From Saprospiraceae bacterium (lineage in GTDB: Bacteria > Bacteroidota > Bacteroidia > Chitinophagales > Saprospiraceae), in contig JADKEB010000003.1 of assembly GCA_016718205.1 (NCBI GenBank), positions 1-64,000 of the forward strand: DNA of 64,000 nt, read 5' to 3'. Under the pieces are notes generated by a model. That model saw nothing but the letters and a program-made list of their open reading frames with translations, had not been told where the DNA came from and searched no databases. This document shows, in pieces, positions 29,701-38,030 of the stretch. The translations under genes and the position numbers were made by a program. Position 1 is the stretch's first letter. Each line of letters begins with the position of its first letter.

Positions 29701-32700
29701 TGACAGTGACATCATCGAATGGATGTACAAGTACATCAAGCACAATTGTCAATCAGGATATCACCACCCAAACACCACTGCCCATGACCTGCGCCAAAAC
29801 GAGGTCACATTGACAGCGACAGGCGGCGGTAGTTATGTTGGTCAGCGGTGGTACTTCATCTACAAAAGTAGTGACAGCACCAGCACATATACAGTGACAG
29901 TGACCAGCGAATGGCTGTACAAGTACATCAAGCACGATTGTCAATCAGGATATCACTCCACCCACAGTAACAACCAGCAATGATGGACCCTTGACCTGCG
30001 CCAAAACGAGTGTCAAACTGACAGCGACCGGCGGCGGTAGTTATGTTTGGTCAGACGGTGGTACTTCATCTACAAAAGTAGTGACAACACCAGGGACATA
30101 TACAGTGACAGTGACCTCATCGAATGGATGTACAAGTACATCAAGCACAATTGTCAATCAGGATATCACACCACCCACAGTAACAACGACCAATGATGGT
30201 CCGCTGACGTGTACCAAGACAAGTGTCACCTTGACAGCAACAGGTGGCGGAAGTTATGCGTGGTCAGAGGCGGCAATGCATCTACAAAAGTGTGACAGCA
30301 CCAGGTGCTTATACAGTGACAGTGACAGCAGCGAATGGCTGTACAAGTACATCAGCACAATTGTCAATCAGGATATCACTCCACCCACAGTAACAACCAG
30401 CAATGATGGACCTTTGACCTGCGCCAAAACGAGTGTCACACTGACAGGGACAGGTGGTGGCAGTTATGCGTGGTCTGACGGCGGCAATGCATCTACAAAA
30501 GTAGTAACAACACCGGGCACATATACAGTGACAGTGACCTCATCCAATGGTTGTACAAGTACATCAAGCACGACTGTCAGTCAGGATATCACTCCACCCA
30601 CAGTAACAACAAGCAATGACGGGCCATTGACCTGTGCAAAAACGAGTGTTACCTTGACAGCAACAGGTGGCGGAAGTTATGAATGGTCAGGCGGTGGAAC
30701 TGCAGCTACAAAAGTTGTCAGCACAATAGGTACTTATATAGTGACTGTTACTTCATCGAATGGCTGTACAAGTACTTCCCAGACAACAGTGACAGAAGAT
30801 ATCACACGACCGACAGTATCGACAAGCAATGACGGGCCATTGACCTGTGCAAAAACAAGTGTTACCTTAACAGCAACAGGTGGCGGAAGTTATGCGTGGT
30901 CAGGAGGTGGAACTGCAGCTACAAAAGTTGTCAGCATAGCCGGTGTTTATACAGTGACTGTTACATCATCGAATGGCTGTACAAGTACTTCCCAGACAAC
31001 AGTGACAGAAGATATCACACGACCGACAGTAACAACAAGTAATGACGGGTCATTGACCTGTGCAAAAACAAGTGTTACCTTAACAGCAACAGGTGGCGGA
31101 AGTTATGCGTGGTCAGGAGGTGGAACTGCAGCTACAAAAGTTGTCAGCATAGCCGGTGTTTATACAGTGACTGTTACATCATCGAATGGCTGTACAAGTA
31201 CTTCCCAGACAACAGTGACAGAAGATATCACACGACCGACAGTATCGACAAGCAATGACGGGCCATTGACCTGTGCAAAACAAGTGTTACCTTGACAGCG
31301 ACCGGCGGCGGAAGTTATGCGTGGTCAGGAGGTGGCAATGTTGCTACTAAAGTAGTTTCTGATGCTGGTTTGTACACAGTTACTGTTACATCAGCAAATG
31401 GGTGCTCTGCTACTTCAACAGTCACAATACAAATGGATACTATTCGTCCGGTTGTCAATATATTAAATGGTGGAATATTAACATGTGGTAATACTTCAAT
31501 CACATTAACGGCATCAGGTGGTGGAACATACTTATGGAGTACAGGAGAAACGACTTCAGTAAAAATTGCATCAGTTGCCGGAAACTATACAGTCACTGTT
31601 ACTGGAACAAATGGATGTTCATCATCCGGCAATACTTCAGTGGAACAAAATATCACTCCACCAGTCGCTAGTGCTTCAAATGACGGCCCGGTCACATGTT
31701 TAAAAACAAGTGTAACACTTACAGCCACAGGTGGAGGTTTGTACAACTGGAGCGGAGGAGGTACAGGGGCTACAAAAATTGTAACTGTAGCGGGAACTTA
31801 TACTGTAACAGTGACAGCACCCAATAGATGTACATCGACTGCAACTACAATTGTGTTACAAAATACAACCCCACCAGTTGTATCGATTTCTGGCGTTAAA
31901 AAAATATGCGAAGGAGCGTCTACAACACTTACTGCATCCGGAGGAATTTCCTACACATGGAGTAATGGACAAACTACTGCAGCAATATCTGTTAGTCCAG
32001 TGATAAACACATTGTATACAGTTACAGTAACAAATGCAGTTGGTTGTACAGCCGTGGCTGTTGATTCTGTAATGATTAAAAATAAACCTGATGTTGTATT
32101 TTCAGGAGTAAATACCATTTGTGTAGGCGATTCAGCTGTAATAGTTGTCACAGGCAATACGGATAACGAATGCCCGGGAGTATGTAATGTGACTCAACCA
32201 ACTGTCCTTGCTTTGTGGAATTTAAATGCTTGTCATGCAATAATGTCATCGGGGACTCATCTTGATTATTCTGAATTTACACCAATAGTTTCAACATCAA
32301 ATTGCAACAATGTCACAGCAGGAAATGTGCACAGATTGCCAGGCAATAAGCATTCATGTACACCAAGTCCTAATGGCAGTATAGGAATGTGTATTGGTAC
32401 TCAGATGACTTGTAATCCTTCAAAAGTTGATTTTACCCAAGCATTGAGATTTGAAGTAAGATTGACTCCAACACAAGCAGGTCAAATCACAGGTTTAGAG
32501 TTTCTGGAGCAGAGCCCTGAAAACTATATATGGGTGGATGGACCAACAGGCAGGAACAATTTTGCTCAGAAATATATTTTGAGAGTGAGTAAAAATGGCA
32601 AATTTATTTATTATAAGGATAATATATCTACAAGCAGAAACTGGACTTTGCAAAATTTTGACTTCTCCGATAATGATAATTTCAGAACCCTGATCCCGGC

Positions 32701-33475
32701 AACATACTTGTTCGAACTGATACCTTATTGTACCATAAATAATGGTGCGGCTGAATCTATCTGGGATATCGATGAAATAAAAGTTTTGGGAGGATGTTGT
32801 AATGGTACGACTACTGAAATTGCGGGTTACAGGTGGTCAGATAATAGTACAAGCACTTCAATTACAGTAAAACCAACTGTCAATTCAACATATACTGTTA
32901 CTGTTACGGATTGTTGCGGCTGCACTAACACAAAACAGGTCAATATCAATGTGACAAATCTGATTGCTGATTTAGGTGATGACAGGATGATTAGCATGGG
33001 ACAAACTGTAACACTAACTCCGATTATCACAGGCAGGTCCATTTGCGACCCAAATAATCAGGAAAAAAATGTGGTGAAGTATCTGTGGTCAACAGGAGCG
33101 ACAACATCAAGTATCACTGTGACCCCTGGGTCTTCTACTTTTTACAGAGTAACAGTTACTGACTGTAATGAATGTACAGACACTGAAAGTATTTCCATTC
33201 ATGTGATGATGCCTAGACCATTGGTGGTGTATCCTAATCCGGCATACAACAAAGTAAATCTTGCTTCAGAATCAGAAATCGATCCTGACATAAAAGTAAG
33301 AATTATAAGTTCTGATGGGAAAACAGTTATTTCTGATAAGCCTGAGATTATTTTCAATACTGCTTCCAATATCTCCATATTAATACCTGAGAATGTCAGA
33401 GATGGATTGTATTACATGGAAATAAGGAACGGTCAAAATAAGTACGTAGAAAAACTTATTTTAATAGAACGGTAG
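20741..33475 (+). CDS. Giant T9SS-secreted Ig-like repeat surface protein, frame interrupted by indels
   Basis: Read as one gene of about 12.7 kb (~4,240 residues). The N-terminus has a signal peptide ending GYAQ. The C-terminus, from VVYPNPAYNKVNL to KLILIER, is a T9SS type A sorting domain, so the product should be exported by the type IX system and attached to the cell surface. Between them lie divergent Ig-like units (pattern GxSxxLTASGG...YxWSTGxTTxSIxVxP...YTVTVTxxxGC), two arrays of 71-residue units, three copies of a Cys-rich ~210-residue insert and one propeller-like insert. The frame breaks at about 27464 (one extra A), 29755-29930 (several deletions), 30265-30355 (three deletions, net in frame) and 31276-31280 (one missing A). 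The final frame equals the initial one. All breaks are in repeats, so sequencing or assembly error is the likeliest cause, with true decay or slippage as alternatives. Probable role: adhesion or gliding on surfaces. Confidence 0.8.
21425..22060 (+). other. Inserted Cys-rich module, copy A, in the giant protein
   Basis: About 212 residues from CKQECPKTLDS to VYGGCC, inserted between the Ig strand LNANVAG and the following YLWSTGQ strand. Shared landmarks with copies B and C: W.LD.C near the start, HSCTP, GMC, SFIEQSPLDWITTNGATG, KYLLKVYKNNVLIY, REWNTEIFDF, FELRGYC and GWEVNDIRV. The composition suggests a beta-sandwich (lectin-like) domain. I do not recognise a named family. Confidence 0.75.
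23375..23989 (+). other. Inserted Cys-rich module, copy B
   Basis: About 205 residues with the same landmarks as copy A: WTLDQCNAEG, GDHSCTP, GICFG, FREQSPLNWVTTNGASG, KYLIRAYKNGTLIY, NWNIETFDFSD, FELYGYC, GWEIDDIKVFGG. It sits in the same Ig loop position, after TANVTGK and before ATYLWSNGATT. Confidence 0.75.
24160..27580 (+). repeat. Tandem array 1: 16 units of 213 bp
   Basis: The DNA repeats with a period of exactly 213 bp (71 codons), for example at 24391, 24604, 24817 and 27373. Each unit encodes NDGPLTCAKTSVTLTATGGG, SYEWSGGGTSSTK, TYTVTVTSANGCTSTSS and QDITPPTV. Units are nearly identical at DNA level. They differ mainly at TPGT/APGT, SANG/AANG/SSNG and VTQ/VNQ, which shuffle between units in a way that suggests recent gene conversion or unequal crossing over. 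Confidence 0.92.
27868..28784 (+). other. Propeller-like insert in an Ig unit of the giant protein
   Basis: About 305 residues inserted after SGGTEYLW and before the strand SASITVCPIITTTYKVSV. The insert has NLYNVTSSGELNLLGSL, GSLVVIDPRTANTTVLGEI, FAL..., WALSPDGNTLYSF and GRLFNINQITGELTLISEG. These blade-like strands resemble the DUF6923-type beta-propellers of Bacteroidota surface proteins. Again the host Ig unit resumes after the insert. Confidence 0.6.
28917..31870 (+). repeat. Tandem array 2: about 14 more diverged units of ~213 bp
   Basis: The same Ig-like unit as in array 1 resumes after the propeller insert and runs for about 14 units (DGPLTC or variants near 28936, 29150, 29363, 29577, 29785, 29985, 30199, 30410, 30622, 30835, 31048, 31261, 31475 and 31682). 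The ends are diverged and the middle homogenised, as expected for a tandem array. Three of the four frame breaks fall here, with the unit at 29785 badly eroded. Confidence 0.88.
32170..32800 (+). other. Inserted Cys-rich module, copy C
   Basis: About 210 residues near the C-terminus of the giant protein: WNLNACHAI, KHSCTP, GMCIG, EFLEQSPENYIWVDGPTG, KYILRVSKNGKFIYY, RNWTLQNFDFSD, FELIPYC, IWDIDEIKVLGGCC. It is the most diverged of the three copies and sits before YRWSDNSTSTSI, the same loop as in copies A and B. Confidence 0.72.
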
Positions 33476-33512
33476 TATTAAAGTATTTACAGAACAAAAA
33501 ATGAATCAATAA

Positions 33513-33567
33513 AAAACAGTGGCACTCACAACTTAATCTTAATAAAAGTTGTGAGTGCCACTGTTTT
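33513..33567. terminator. Bidirectional terminator hairpin
   Basis: A perfect 22-bp stem, AAAACAGTGGCACTCACAAC plus TT on the left, with an 11-nt loop. It lies 38 bp after the giant gene. The A-rich left flank and its symmetric arms allow termination from both directions, suiting the convergent ArsR gene. Confidence 0.8.
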
Positions 33568-33586
33568 GAAAAAAAAGCTAAAAAAA

Positions 33587-33620
33587 GCAGTTGTAAACTC
33601 AATTACAACTGCGATTTTTC
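33587..33620. terminator. Second terminator hairpin
   Basis: GCAGTTGTAA and TTACAACTGC pair perfectly across ACTCAA. The stem is followed by GATTTTTCTTTT on the plus strand and preceded by GCTAAAAAAA, which gives a T-run on the minus strand. It sits 21 bp beyond the stop of the first ArsR gene. Confidence 0.75.
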
Positions 33621-33641
33621 TTTTGTTTGTTTTTTATATTG

Positions 33642-33950
33642 TTAAGCTTTGCCAACAAATTTATTTACAGCAAAACTTTCTTTATTTATTACATCGTAAT
33701 TGATATAATAAATATGAAACTTTCCGGTAACTTCTACCGACACCACTCCAGACATTCTCAATATTTTGAGATGCTGAGAAGTAATACTTTGTTCTAAATC
33801 GAGATTGCTGTAAATTTTGTTGACATTTATTGATTTATTTTGATCAATAAACTCCAAAATTTTTAATCTCAGTGGGTGAGCTAGTGCTCTCATCAACTCC
33901 GACGAATAATGTAATTTATCATTGTCGAAAGTAACCTTTGTACCTCTCAT
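33642..33950 (-). CDS. ArsR-family winged-helix transcriptional regulator
   Basis: A 102-residue single-domain regulator. RALAHPLRLKILEFI (about residues 21-35) is the typical ArsR entry helix, and LDLEQSITSQHLKILRMSGVV (about 50-70) is the recognition helix-turn-helix. A short wing follows (GKFHIYYINYD). The metal-binding ELCVCD motif of ArsR/SmtB sensors is absent, so it does not sense metal by that site. It resembles the ArsR gene 0.2 kb upstream, and the two read in the same direction. Confidence 0.85.
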   Translation of the reverse strand: MRGTKVTFDNDKLHYSSELMRALAHPLRLKILEFIDQNKSINVNKIYSNLDLEQSITSQHLKILRMSGVVSVEVTGKFHIYYINYDVINKESFAVNKFVGKA

Positions 33951-34162
33951 GTGTTTTCCTTATTTTAAATATTTTAAGACCTTGGCACAAATATGAAGAG
34001 ATATTTTTTAATGACAAAGAAAATATTAAAAAAAATTCTAATTTGTTCAAAAAAAATCTCTAAATCGACCTTTAAACAGGAAATTTAACAATTTTGAGTG
34101 TATATGTGCTACATAATTGATTGATGATCATTAGCTAATAGAGGGTGGCTGAAAGAAATTTC

Positions 34163-34501
34163 TTAATTGGTTAAATCTTCAACCAAAGATGAAATTTGAC
34201 CTAATCTTTCCTTATCAAGGGAGTAATATATAAACTTACCCTGACGGTCAGTGGCTACCACACCTGCTCTTCTTAATATGGCGAGATGCTGTGATGCTAC
34301 AGATTGTTCAAGCCTCAACTTGATATAGATATCTGTAACGGTCATTGTCTCACCATCTTCAAGAAGATCGATAATTCTTTGACGAAGCTTATGGTTTACA
34401 GCTCTAAGGACTAATACTGCTTTTCTCAGGTCAGCATAATCTAATTGAACTTCCTTGCCTCCTTTTTTTAAAATAACGGTTTCGTTTTTCTTATTTCTCA
34501 T
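34163..34501 (-). CDS. ArsR-family winged-helix transcriptional regulator
   Basis: A 112-residue paralogue of the neighbouring regulator. VLRAVNHKLRQRIIDLLEDG is the entry helix, RLEQSVASQHLAILRRAGVV the recognition helix-turn-helix, and GKFIYYSLD the wing. No cysteine metal site is present. The EQS(I/V)xSQHLxILRxxGVV element shared by both genes suggests duplication and similar operator sequences. The gap of 212 bp between them is AT-rich and probably holds the promoter of the downstream copy. Targets cannot be deduced. Confidence 0.88.
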   Translation of the reverse strand: MRNKKNETVILKKGGKEVQLDYADLRKAVLVLRAVNHKLRQRIIDLLEDGETMTVTDIYIKLRLEQSVASQHLAILRRAGVVATDRQGKFIYYSLDKERLGQISSLVEDLTN

Positions 34502-34648
34502 ACGAAATGATTTGTTAGTTCACGGAATTCTAATAGACTATTCCAATAACCGTACCAAACATTTAAGAAAGCTTTAATTTTTTAGGTAAATTTTTATATT
34601 AAGATTACTATTATGTATAACCAACTATAAATTAAAAGAAAAGTTCAA

Positions 34649-35341
34649 TTATAGTATAAGATTCTTTGAAGATTTTGTGATATTTGGAGACTTCAGATAG
34701 TTAGGTGTATAGTACGCCAAGTCCTGAAATTGTTTATTTTCATAATATTCAAATGCTGTCTTTGACATGTAGTCTGCTGAAGTCCGGGTATGAAATAATC
34801 TTACATTGTCAGAATAATGTTTTTCAAAGTATTTTATAGCTCCGTTTCCGCAAAGATGTATAGTACTTTTTTCACCTTTATATATATGGAGGATGTCTTG
34901 TTCAATTATTAAAGATTGAGTAGATGTTATTTGGGTCAGATTACCTTTAAAAAAAGCAGTATATACTTCCATCCGTCTGGCGTCAATCATTGGAATTATA
35001 TAGTCTTCAGGTAATATGGTGGGGTTATCTATGCCATGTGCCAAAATGAACAGACTATCTATTGCGATCAATGGAATCTTTAATGAATAACAAATACCCT
35101 TTGCAACAGATGATCCCACTCTAAGCGAGGTATAAGATCCGGGTCCGTCACTGATACATATGGCGTGGAGATTTTTTATTGAGATTTCTACCTTTGCAAG
35201 GCATTCAATGATAAGCAAGGTTAGTTTTTCAGTATGACTATTGGGCTCTAAAGATTCCACTATTGATATTGTAGAACCAGAGGCAGAAATTGCCACAGAA
35301 CAAACATCAGTCGATGTTTCAAGCTGTAATATGTATGCCAT
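34649..35341 (-). CDS. tsaB: tRNA threonylcarbamoyladenosine biosynthesis protein TsaB
   Basis: A 230-residue non-catalytic partner of TsaD in t6A37 modification of ANN-decoding tRNAs. The N-terminal ASKHA fold is clear: ILQLETSTDVCSVAI (residues 4-18), then AICISDGPGSYTSLRVGSSVAKGICYSL near residues 60-90, the TsaB/TsaD hallmark. Length is normal for the family. Its start lies only 5 bp beyond the stop of the upstream S41 protease gene, so the two form an operon. Confidence 0.92.
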   Translation of the reverse strand: MAYILQLETSTDVCSVAISASGSTISIVESLEPNSHTEKLTLLIIECLAKVEISIKNLHAICISDGPGSYTSLRVGSSVAKGICYSLKIPLIAIDSLFILAHGIDNPTILPEDYIIPMIDARRMEVYTAFFKGNLTQITSTQSLIIEQDILHIYKGEKSTIHLCGNGAIKYFEKHYSDNVRLFHTRTSADYMSKTAFEYYENKQFQDLAYYTPNYLKSPNITKSSKNLIL

Positions 35342-35346
35342 ACACT

Positions 35347-36981
35347 CTACTTGGTTGATAATATGTTCTTATACTTTTTAGAATCTCTGAGAATTTCTAT
35401 GGCTTTTTTTACATCAGCGTCATCATCCAGTGTTTGCATTACTTTTCCTTTTTGATGATAGTATCTGGTTATGATTTCTTTTTCCAGTTCATCTATAATT
35501 TGCTCTTTAGCCAGATTAAAATCATTGGTTTTACTTGTCTTAATCCTTTCAAGTGTTTGTTGAATTTCTCCGATTGCAGATTTGTTGGCAGATGCTTCGA
35601 GAGATTTGATTGCCTCTTTCAGGTGTTTTTCTTCCGGCAGTTCATATTCAAAGCCTTTATTCTTAGTATATTTTGAAAATGCATCAAAATCCTTAAATTC
35701 AAAGGTACCTACTTTTTCGATACTATCTTTGTTTTTGCAGTACTCATTGGCAAATTCATAAATCACATATTTATCTATCAGAGCCTGGGTGACTGGCAAC
35801 AAACTTCTTGCTTCTGTTTTGACATCAGGTGTGACACCTCCTCCATCAAGCACCAATCGGCCATTTTTTGTTTTGAATTTTGATCTTTGGCTATCCGGTA
35901 TGTCTTTTGGTTCGCCGTTTTCATATTCGACACCTTGGATACATCGACCACTTGGTATATAGTATTTTGAAATGGTCAATTTGAGTCTGGCATTGTAAGG
36001 CAATTCTTTAGTATTCTGAACCAATCCCTTGCCGAATGATCTTTGTCCGATCAGTACACCCCTGTCCATATCCTGTATGACTCCCGAAACAATTTCTGAA
36101 GCAGAAGCCGATCTTTTGTCAATAAGGACAGCCAATGGCAAATCGAGATCTAATGGCGGCACTAAAGTCTTATAAGTCTGGTCTCTTTCCTTTACTTTTC
36201 CTTTGGTAGTAACCACCACCTCACCTTGCGGTACAAACAGGTTACAGATGTTCACCGCTTCATGTAAAAGTCCTCCTCCATTTTGTCTGAGGTCAAGTAT
36301 AACACCGGACATATTCGGGTTTTTTTCTTTTAATTCCTTTAGAGCTTTTGAGATATTGGTACTGGCATTATTTGTAAAGACTGTCAATGAAATATAGCCT
36401 ACATCATCAGTAACAAATCCTGAATATGGTACGTTGGGTATGTTTACTTCTCCTCTCACAAGGCTTTTGTCTTCAGGAGTTGATTTCCCGTTTGGAATTA
36501 TTTTTAGTTTGAGATCTGTCCCCGGCAATCCTCTCAAAATAGCGTTAATTTCGTCAAGTTTTTTATTTTCAATATTGATTCCATCTATGCCAACAATCTG
36601 ATCTCCGGCTTTTAGCCCTGCTTTGATAGCCGGACCTCCTTCAAAAGGTTCGATCACTTTAAGTTTATTTTCTACAAGTGCCACTTTAGCACCTATACCC
36701 TGGTATTTTTCATCTTCATTGATCCAGTAACTTTCTATTTGGGATTCAGACACAAAATTTGTATATGGATCAAGTGTTTGGGTCATAGCGTCTATGGCCT
36801 TTCTCATCATAGAGCCAGGATCCAGTTCATCGACAAAATTGGTGTTCAGCTCACGATATACGCTGATGAAGATTTCAAGATTCTTACTTATCTCAAATAG
36901 TTTGTCGCTATTGATGTTGACAGCTGCTATTCCGGATAATACTGAAATACTAAATATCAGGACTTTAAATTTTTTGTTCAT
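35347..36981 (-). CDS. ctpA: Carboxy-terminal processing protease (S41, CtpA/Prc type)
   Basis: A 544-residue periplasmic endoprotease that trims or degrades envelope proteins from their C-termini. The N-terminal hydrophobic segment (residues 5-22) is a signal/anchor. A PDZ domain spans about residues 90-165 (GIGAKVALVENKLKVIEP ... GLKAGDQIVGIDGINI). The S41 catalytic core has GVILDLRQNGGG, the nucleophile Ser near residue 293 in DKRSASASEIVSGVI, and the general-base Lys near 317 in GQRSFGKGLVQ. A helical tail (residues 410-544) follows, longer than in minimal CtpA and common in Bacteroidota. It leads the operon with tsaB. Confidence 0.92.
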   Translation of the reverse strand: MNKKFKVLIFSISVLSGIAAVNINSDKLFEISKNLEIFISVYRELNTNFVDELDPGSMMRKAIDAMTQTLDPYTNFVSESQIESYWINEDEKYQGIGAKVALVENKLKVIEPFEGGPAIKAGLKAGDQIVGIDGINIENKKLDEINAILRGLPGTDLKLKIIPNGKSTPEDKSLVRGEVNIPNVPYSGFVTDDVGYISLTVFTNNASTNISKALKELKEKNPNMSGVILDLRQNGGGLLHEAVNICNLFVPQGEVVVTTKGKVKERDQTYKTLVPPLDLDLPLAVLIDKRSASASEIVSGVIQDMDRGVLIGQRSFGKGLVQNTKELPYNARLKLTISKYYIPSGRCIQGVEYENGEPKDIPDSQRSKFKTKNGRLVLDGGGVTPDVKTEARSLLPVTQALIDKYVIYEFANEYCKNKDSIEKVGTFEFKDFDAFSKYTKNKGFEYELPEEKHLKEAIKSLEASANKSAIGEIQQTLERIKTSKTNDFNLAKEQIIDELEKEIITRYYHQKGKVMQTLDDDADVKKAIEILRDSKKYKNILSTK

Positions 36982-37026
36982 ATTTTGGAAAACTATAATT
37001 GAATACTATAACGCTAAAAATTAGAA

Positions 37027-37800
37027 TTAGTCTTTAATAAAATCAATAATTGTTTTAAAAAGTTCATCAGGTTGGTCTGCATGTACCCAATGACCAGCTG
37101 AGGCAATTGTTTTAAAACTTGCATTTGGAAATAATTGCTTGATATCGGGCAGATCCTCACTATTGATATACTCCGACAATTCTCCTTTGATAAATAGTGC
37201 ATCTGTGTAACAAGTATGATCAATGGAAATTGGAGCAAGGATATTTTTGTAATTTTCAAATAACAGAGGAAGGTTCATCTTCCATACGAAGTGACCTTCT
37301 TTGTTTCTTGTTAAATTTTTCAACAGAAACTGTACTGTTCCTTTATCATGCAAGATGTTAGAAATTGCTATTTCTGCTTCTTCTCTTGCTTTTAATTTAG
37401 ATAAGTCCACCGAAAACAGGGCTTTAAAAACATCATCATGCCCTCCTGAGTACGATTTGATGCCTATGTCTACCACAATAAGTTTTCTGATGTCCGTGGT
37501 GTGGTCTGCAACAAACTGTAATGCTGTTTTACCTCCCATACTATGGCCAATAAGAATTGCTGAATGGATCCAGTTTTGTTCCATAAACCTATATAGATCA
37601 TCTGCCAGAATATTGTAGTTAAAAGCTGATGTGTGATCAGATCTGCCGTGATCACGTTGATCTATCAAAATAGCCATATATCCTTCCTGACTAAGTTTTT
37701 TACCTATAGTTATCCAGTTATCCAACATTCCAAATAATCCATGGAGAATGATGACAGGTGGTCCGTCGCCCATTATCCGGAAGTTCAGTTTTGGCTTCAT
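37027..37800 (-). CDS. Alpha/beta hydrolase (YbfF-like esterase type)
   Basis: About 257 residues from the ATG at 37800 (MKPKLNFRIMGDGPPVIILH). A longer frame adds 13 residues without family similarity. The oxyanion HGLFG motif is followed by a strand with DQRDHGRSDH and the nucleophile elbow GHSMGGKTAL. The catalytic acid is probably in the SIDHTCYTDALFIKGELSEYI region, and the His in SAGHWVHADQPDEL. This resembles YbfF-type acyl esterases. It ends 46 bp before ctpA on the same strand and may be cotranscribed with it. Confidence 0.82.
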   Translation of the reverse strand: MKPKLNFRIMGDGPPVIILHGLFGMLDNWITIGKKLSQEGYMAILIDQRDHGRSDHTSAFNYNILADDLYRFMEQNWIHSAILIGHSMGGKTALQFVADHTTDIRKLIVVDIGIKSYSGGHDDVFKALFSVDLSKLKAREEAEIAISNILHDKGTVQFLLKNLTRNKEGHFVWKMNLPLLFENYKNILAPISIDHTCYTDALFIKGELSEYINSEDLPDIKQLFPNASFKTIASAGHWVHADQPDELFKTIIDFIKD

Positions 37801-38030
37801 ATATATTGAAAGGTTTGTTATTTTGCACAAAATTAGCATTATGCAACAACCAAAATTAGATTTTCATTTTTTAAACTTTTCTTTTAACATTTTAATAATT
37901 TTATTATTTTTACAATTATATTTTTCTTTCATACTGTTTTGATAATATTTGAGTATCAGACAGCTCATAAAAGCATTGTATAGCATAAATTAAAGACAAA
38001 AAATCATTAAACCACATAAATATTTTAAAC

